Shown one piece after another: positions 16,238 through 18,914 of a stretch of 18,914 nucleotides of DNA. The translations under genes and the position numbers were made by a program. Each line of letters begins with the position of its first letter. The stretch's first letter is position 1. The notes beneath the pieces are model-generated. The model had not been told where the DNA came from and searched no databases. It saw only the letters and a program-made list of their open reading frames with translations. The stretch comes from DASRAJ01 sp039920305 (GTDB lineage: Bacteria; Bacteroidota; Bacteroidia; Chitinophagales; UBA10324): the NCBI GenBank assembly GCA_039920305.1, contig JBDSEA010000155.1, positions 1 to 18,914 on the forward strand, read 5' to 3'.

Positions 16238-16922
16238 GAAGCAAATCGGCACGCCTGCCAAAAAAGCATCAGGTAAGTCACAAAAAAGAGTAGAAAAGAA
16301 GGTTTCTAAGCCTGCAGCAAGTAAAATTAAACCTCTATCCTCCAAAAAAGCCTCTAAAACCCCAGCTTCTAAGCCGGTTCTAAAGAAAATAGAGGTAAAG
16401 AAAGCCCCTATAGGGCCAATCCAAAAAAAGAAGAAAGGTACCGGAACTTCTCCAAAATTGATCAAGCCGGTTCCTAACGGGAAACACCCACGGTCCATAA
16501 GCCGCCCCAAAGGGAGGGATAAAGCCCCAAAAACTCGGTATAGTGATGCTGAGCTTGCCGAGTTTCGGCAGTTAATCATCGAAAAAGTAGAAGCTGCAAA
16601 AAAAGAGCTTAAATATCTGCAGGACCAGATCAGCCGTTCCGGAGACAACACCGCCGATGATACGGAGAACAAATACAATGCAATGGATGACGGAGGAAGT
16701 TCCATGGAGCGCGAGTATTTAAATCAAATGGCAGCCCGGCAACGAATGTATCTCGATCATCTCGATAAGGCATTAGTCCGGATTCAAAATAAAACATACG
16801 GCATTTGCCGGGTAACCGGGAAACTTATTGACAAAGAACGGCTGCGCGCAGTACCGCATGCCACGCTGAGTATGGAAGCCAAAATGAATCAGCAGCATCC
16901 GCAACCCAATATTAACGTTTGA
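16224..16922 (+). CDS. DksA/TraR-like protein with basic tail and degenerate zinc finger
   Basis: A probable regulator acting on RNA polymerase through its secondary channel, as DksA does. The 232 residues fall into two parts. Residues 1 to about 115 form a Lys/Pro/Ala/Ser-rich tail resembling histone H1 tails (for example KKASGKSQKRVEKK and KKASKTPASK), probably disordered and able to bind nucleic acid. From about 118 comes a DksA-type coiled coil (YSDAELAEFRQLIIEKVEAA to MAARQRMYLDHLDKAL) with acidic residues at the hairpin tip (DNTADDTENKYNAMDDGG). The C-terminal finger reads YGICRVTGKLIDKERLRAVP then HATLSMEAK: only one of four zinc-binding cysteines remains (Cys195). From memory this loss is common in Bacteroidota members. 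The gene overlaps ileS by 14 bases and lspA by 4, so all three are probably co-translated. Confidence 0.85.
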   Translation: MAKSKKQIGTPAKKASGKSQKRVEKKVSKPAASKIKPLSSKKASKTPASKPVLKKIEVKKAPIGPIQKKKKGTGTSPKLIKPVPNGKHPRSISRPKGRDKAPKTRYSDAELAEFRQLIIEKVEAAKKELKYLQDQISRSGDNTADDTENKYNAMDDGGSSMEREYLNQMAARQRMYLDHLDKALVRIQNKTYGICRVTGKLIDKERLRAVPHATLSMEAKMNQQHPQPNINV

Positions 16923-17593
16923 AATTTCTCAGGCCTGCTCTTGTTATTACCTTGGTCCTGTTGCTTGATCAGAGCATTAAATTCTGGGTTAAGCTGAATT
17001 TCACCTATAATGAAAGCAGGAAAATATTCAACTGGTTCTATCTCTATTTTATTGAAAATGAGGGAATGGCTTTCGGCATGTCTCTCGGAGGCGACTCCGG
17101 TAAACTTCTGCTGACCGTATTCAGAATCATTGCAGCAACAGGAATTGGCTACTATCTTATTCGGGTAGTGAATGAAAAAGCACATGCGGGTTACATCACA
17201 AGCATAGCACTCATTTTTGCTGGGGCTGTTGGGAATATCATTGATTCCATTTTCTACGGGTGTATCTTTTCTGAAAGCACCACTGCCATTCCTTCAGTAT
17301 TATTTCCGGAAGCCGGTGGCTATGCAAACTGGTTACATGGCAGGGTGGTTGATATGCTTTATTTTCCGCTCTATGAGGGTTTTCTGCCCAATTGGATCCC
17401 TTTATGGGGTGGTGATTATTTTGTTTTCTTCCGTCCAATATTCAACATTGCCGATGCCTCCATCACCACCGGTGTGTTGATCATCATTCTTTTTCAAAAA
17501 AAGTTTTTCAAGGACAGCAATAAAAAAAGAGATGAGCATCTTCCTGAAACTGATCCCGGGAATATGCAGAAGGATGCTCCCTTAGAATCATAG
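16919..17593 (+). CDS. lspA: Lipoprotein signal peptidase LspA
   Basis: Signal peptidase II, an inner-membrane aspartyl protease that cleaves prolipoproteins before the lipidated cysteine. The 224 residues include four membrane helices and the family motifs: LLLDQSIKFWV near the N-terminus, ENEGMAFG, AGAVGNIIDSIFYG with the first catalytic Asp, HGRVVDMLYFP, and FNIADASITTG with the second catalytic Asp. The segment between the last two motifs is longer than in E. coli, as in other Bacteroidota. There is no nearby ATG; the first in-frame Met is inside a conserved motif. The start is therefore the TTG at 16919, which overlaps the previous gene's TGA (TTGA), a classic termination-reinitiation arrangement. 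The last 30 residues are a charged hydrophilic tail without motif. No intrinsic terminator was found downstream. Confidence 0.93.
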   Translation: MKFLRPALVITLVLLLDQSIKFWVKLNFTYNESRKIFNWFYLYFIENEGMAFGMSLGGDSGKLLLTVFRIIAATGIGYYLIRVVNEKAHAGYITSIALIFAGAVGNIIDSIFYGCIFSESTTAIPSVLFPEAGGYANWLHGRVVDMLYFPLYEGFLPNWIPLWGGDYFVFFRPIFNIADASITTGVLIIILFQKKFFKDSNKKRDEHLPETDPGNMQKDAPLES

Positions 17594-17754
17594 CTGCTGT
17601 TGACGGCCCGGTACCTATCTTCTTTCTCTTTTATCTTCTTATCACACTCAAATTGGTGTTTAGTGAATTCAGTGAAGTCGGTAGGGGGATGCGCTTTGAA
17701 ATTTATACCAGACTATAAGCACGAAGACTTGCATGTATAAATACCGTTTTTGAT

Positions 17755-17784
17755 TTCGTCAAATAGAAAATTATTTATGACGAA
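17755..17784. repeat. Inverted repeat between lspA and the receiver gene
   Basis: TTCGTCA (17755-17761) and TGACGAA (17778-17784) are exact reverse complements with a 16-base A/T-rich centre. It lies 8 bases after the stop codon of the minus-strand receiver gene. Neither strand has a T-run after the stem, so it is not a standard terminator; it could protect a 3' end or be chance. The remainder of the gap from 17594 holds a pyrimidine-rich stretch near 17612-17644 and nothing else I recognise. Confidence 0.35.
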
Positions 17785-17792
17785 GGCGCGTA

Positions 17793-18278
17793 CTAAAGCA
17801 ACATTATGATAAAGAATCCCAGCACCATGGCCGTTAAAAGAATAATGAGCACCAGGTTAAATGCCTTTTGATTCTTTAGCTTGCTTTTAATGGAGAGATG
17901 GCCTGTGGCGTTATTGATCATGATCTCCATCCTTTGAAATGCTGTTTCATTTTTCACGATGTAATCATAAGCACCGTACCTGATGGTATCAGCAGCCACA
18001 TCAGGATTTTCATGGCTTGAAAGGAACAAGACCGGAACATTCGGGAGCAGCTCCTTGATGCGCCTCAGGATGATGATGCCGTTGGTTGCATTGGCTTCAA
18101 GGCTGTCAAGATGATAATCGAGGATGATCACTTCCGGCTTACGGTATAGCTCGGTCATGGCTTCTTCACCCGTACCGAATAAAAATATTTGTACATGATC
18201 GTATCTTTTTCTTAGAAAATCCTGGATCATCTCACTCATTACAGGATCATCGTCAATCACAAAAATTTTGAAGGACAT
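17793..18278 (-). CDS. Response-regulator receiver protein with C-terminal membrane anchor
   Basis: A 161-residue protein made of one receiver domain and a tail. All phosphorylation-site residues are present: acidic pocket Asp9-Asp11 (VIDDDP), phospho-acceptor Asp54 (IILDYHLD), Ser87 (LFLSSHE) and Lys109 (YIVKNE). There is no DNA-binding or enzymatic output domain. Instead a short basic linker (about 125-138) leads to a strongly hydrophobic segment, residues about 139-161 (NLVLIILLTAMVLGFFIIML), that runs to the very end of the protein. This should anchor the receiver on the cytoplasmic face of the inner membrane as a tail-anchored protein. It lies 46 bases downstream of the receiver-HPt gene on the same strand, so phosphate from that protein is the obvious input. 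The ATG at 18278 follows a promoter-like site. Confidence 0.85.
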   Translation of the reverse strand: MSFKIFVIDDDPVMSEMIQDFLRKRYDHVQIFLFGTGEEAMTELYRKPEVIILDYHLDSLEANATNGIIILRRIKELLPNVPVLFLSSHENPDVAADTIRYGAYDYIVKNETAFQRMEIMINNATGHLSIKSKLKNQKAFNLVLIILLTAMVLGFFIIMLL

Positions 18279-18293
18279 GGTGAGGGTTGGTTA

Positions 18294-18313
18294 TAAAGAT
18301 AAAAACAAAAGTA
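18294..18313 (-). promoter_or_regulatory. Possible promoter for the anchored receiver gene
   Basis: The minus strand has TACTTTTG (18313-18306), an exact TAnnTTTG match ending 27 bases before the ATG, and TATCTTTA (18301-18294), one base off, ending 15 bases before it. No TTTG is seen at the standard spacing upstream of either, so a secondary promoter inside the two-gene unit is plausible but unproven. Confidence 0.4.
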
Positions 18314-18324
18314 AATTCATAATG

Positions 18325-18914
18325 TTATCCGCTGTAAGGTTTCAATTCATAAAATGACTGGTTGCAGGTTATATGAAGCTGCTGAATCCAGCCGGGCAAT
18401 TCTTCTGTGTAAGTTTTCTGCATTACAGCGTGCTCGATTTTCTCCGCGAGGCTCCTTGCTTCCCTCATCCCCATATAGGTAAAATGCGCCTTCATGGCAT
18501 GGACTTCACGCCGGACAGAATTATAATCCTTTTCATAAATTGACCGCGCGATTTTATTTAAGCCCGGCGGGGTGGAATTGAGGTACATGCCGATGTATTT
18601 TTTCATCCGTGCCTCATCCCCTTCGCAAAACTTTTCCAGAAAGGAGAGGTCTGTGACTGAAATATTTGCATCAGGGAACTCAGCATGCACTTGACCCGCT
18701 AAAATCTTTTGGCCGTGTGATTTCATGTTTTTTCTTCCTGTAACTTCAGCAATAGCAGTAATCAGTTGCCATGCTTTGAAAGGCTTGGCAACATAAGAAT
18801 TCATGCCAGCGGTTTTGCATTTCTCAAGGTCGGAAGTAAGCACATTGGCGGTAAGCGCGATGATGGGAATATCTTTTTTAGGTGAGGGAAATATATTACG
18901 GATATGATGTGATG
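18325..18914 (-). CDS. Receiver-HPt C-terminal part of a probable hybrid histidine kinase (partial)
   Basis: The gene runs off the right edge of the window; about 196 residues are visible. They start inside a receiver domain: KKDIPIIALTANVL followed by GMNSYVAKPF, whose Lys is the conserved receiver lysine. The phospho-acceptor Asp lies beyond the edge. A linker leads to an HPt domain with REVHAMKAHFTYMGM, where the His (codon 18501-18499) fits the HxxKxxxxxxxG pattern of phosphotransfer domains. The C-terminus (QSFYELKPYSG) is a plain helix end. Receiver followed by HPt is the usual tail of multistep hybrid sensor kinases, so a kinase core is expected upstream, though a stand-alone receiver-HPt protein is possible. 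The GTG at 18843 is an internal valine codon (ALTANV), not a start. The gene precedes the membrane-anchored receiver by 46 bases. Confidence 0.85.
   Translation of the reverse strand, partial: SHHIRNIFPSPKKDIPIIALTANVLTSDLEKCKTAGMNSYVAKPFKAWQLITAIAEVTGRKNMKSHGQKILAGQVHAEFPDANISVTDLSFLEKFCEGDEARMKKYIGMYLNSTPPGLNKIARSIYEKDYNSVRREVHAMKAHFTYMGMREARSLAEKIEHAVMQKTYTEELPGWIQQLHITCNQSFYELKPYSG

Noticed and set aside
17594..17792. Possible small gene, small RNA or attachment site after lspA
   Set aside because: I found only a pyrimidine-rich tract, an imperfect 9-base tandem repeat (AGTGAATTC/AGTGAAGTC) and the 7+7 inverted repeat; there is no coding frame and no terminator-bounded RNA.

Overview
The window looks like chromosomal DNA from a member of the phylum Bacteroidota. 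The evidence is a gene for PorZ, a component of the type IX secretion system (T9SS); several promoter-like sites of the Bacteroidota type (TAnnTTTG, one with TTTG 19 bases upstream) placed a few bases before start codons; the gene order ileS - DksA-like gene - lspA; and protein variants typical of the phylum. I cannot place it to order or family from sequence alone. I see no insertion sequence, integrase, tRNA, rRNA or CRISPR array. The longest non-coding gap is about 205 bases, so this is compact, mostly housekeeping DNA.

Layout. Bases 1-166 (-): the start of a secreted amidase-like protein with a twin-arginine signal, cut by the window edge. 287-1663 (+): MgtE magnesium channel. 1754-2341 (-): Nfu iron-sulfur carrier. 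2463-3548 (+): CorA magnesium channel. 3553-6345 (-): porZ followed by recX, 6 bases apart, ending 4 bases from the end of corA. 6528-7715 (+): an exported Trp-rich DUF6600-type protein with a long charged tail, closed by a strong intrinsic terminator. 7921-10173 (+): an eight-haem c-type cytochrome, probably a lipoprotein, with helical-repeat and TPR regions. 10240-12624 (+): an RND/MMPL-family exporter behind its own good promoter. 12707-17593 (+): an operon of ileS, a DksA/TraR-like gene and lspA with overlapping ends. 17793-18914 (-): a phosphorelay pair, namely the receiver-HPt end of a probable hybrid kinase (cut by the window edge) and a receiver protein with a C-terminal membrane anchor.

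How the genes work together. PorZ is part of the outer-membrane attachment complex of the T9SS. LspA processes lipoproteins, of which the octahaem cytochrome is a likely example. The cytochrome and the RND exporter are neighbours in the same direction, but the exporter has its own promoter and no functional link is proven. The two magnesium channels bracket nfu without forming an operon. The two-component genes form one minus-strand unit.

Most notable points: (1) the isoleucyl-tRNA synthetase carries GIHH where class I enzymes have HxGH, a swap tied to high mupirocin resistance in type 2 enzymes; (2) a receiver domain that ends in a membrane helix; (3) a DksA-like protein that has lost three of four zinc cysteines and carries a histone-like basic tail; (4) an octahaem-TPR lipoprotein of unknown role; (5) an 8+8 palindrome in the porZ promoter region. 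I found no clear-cut new defence or mobile system. Several genes (nfu, corA, porZ, the cytochrome, the RND exporter) have longer readings from upstream alternative codons, which I reject in favour of ATGs just downstream of promoter-like sites.
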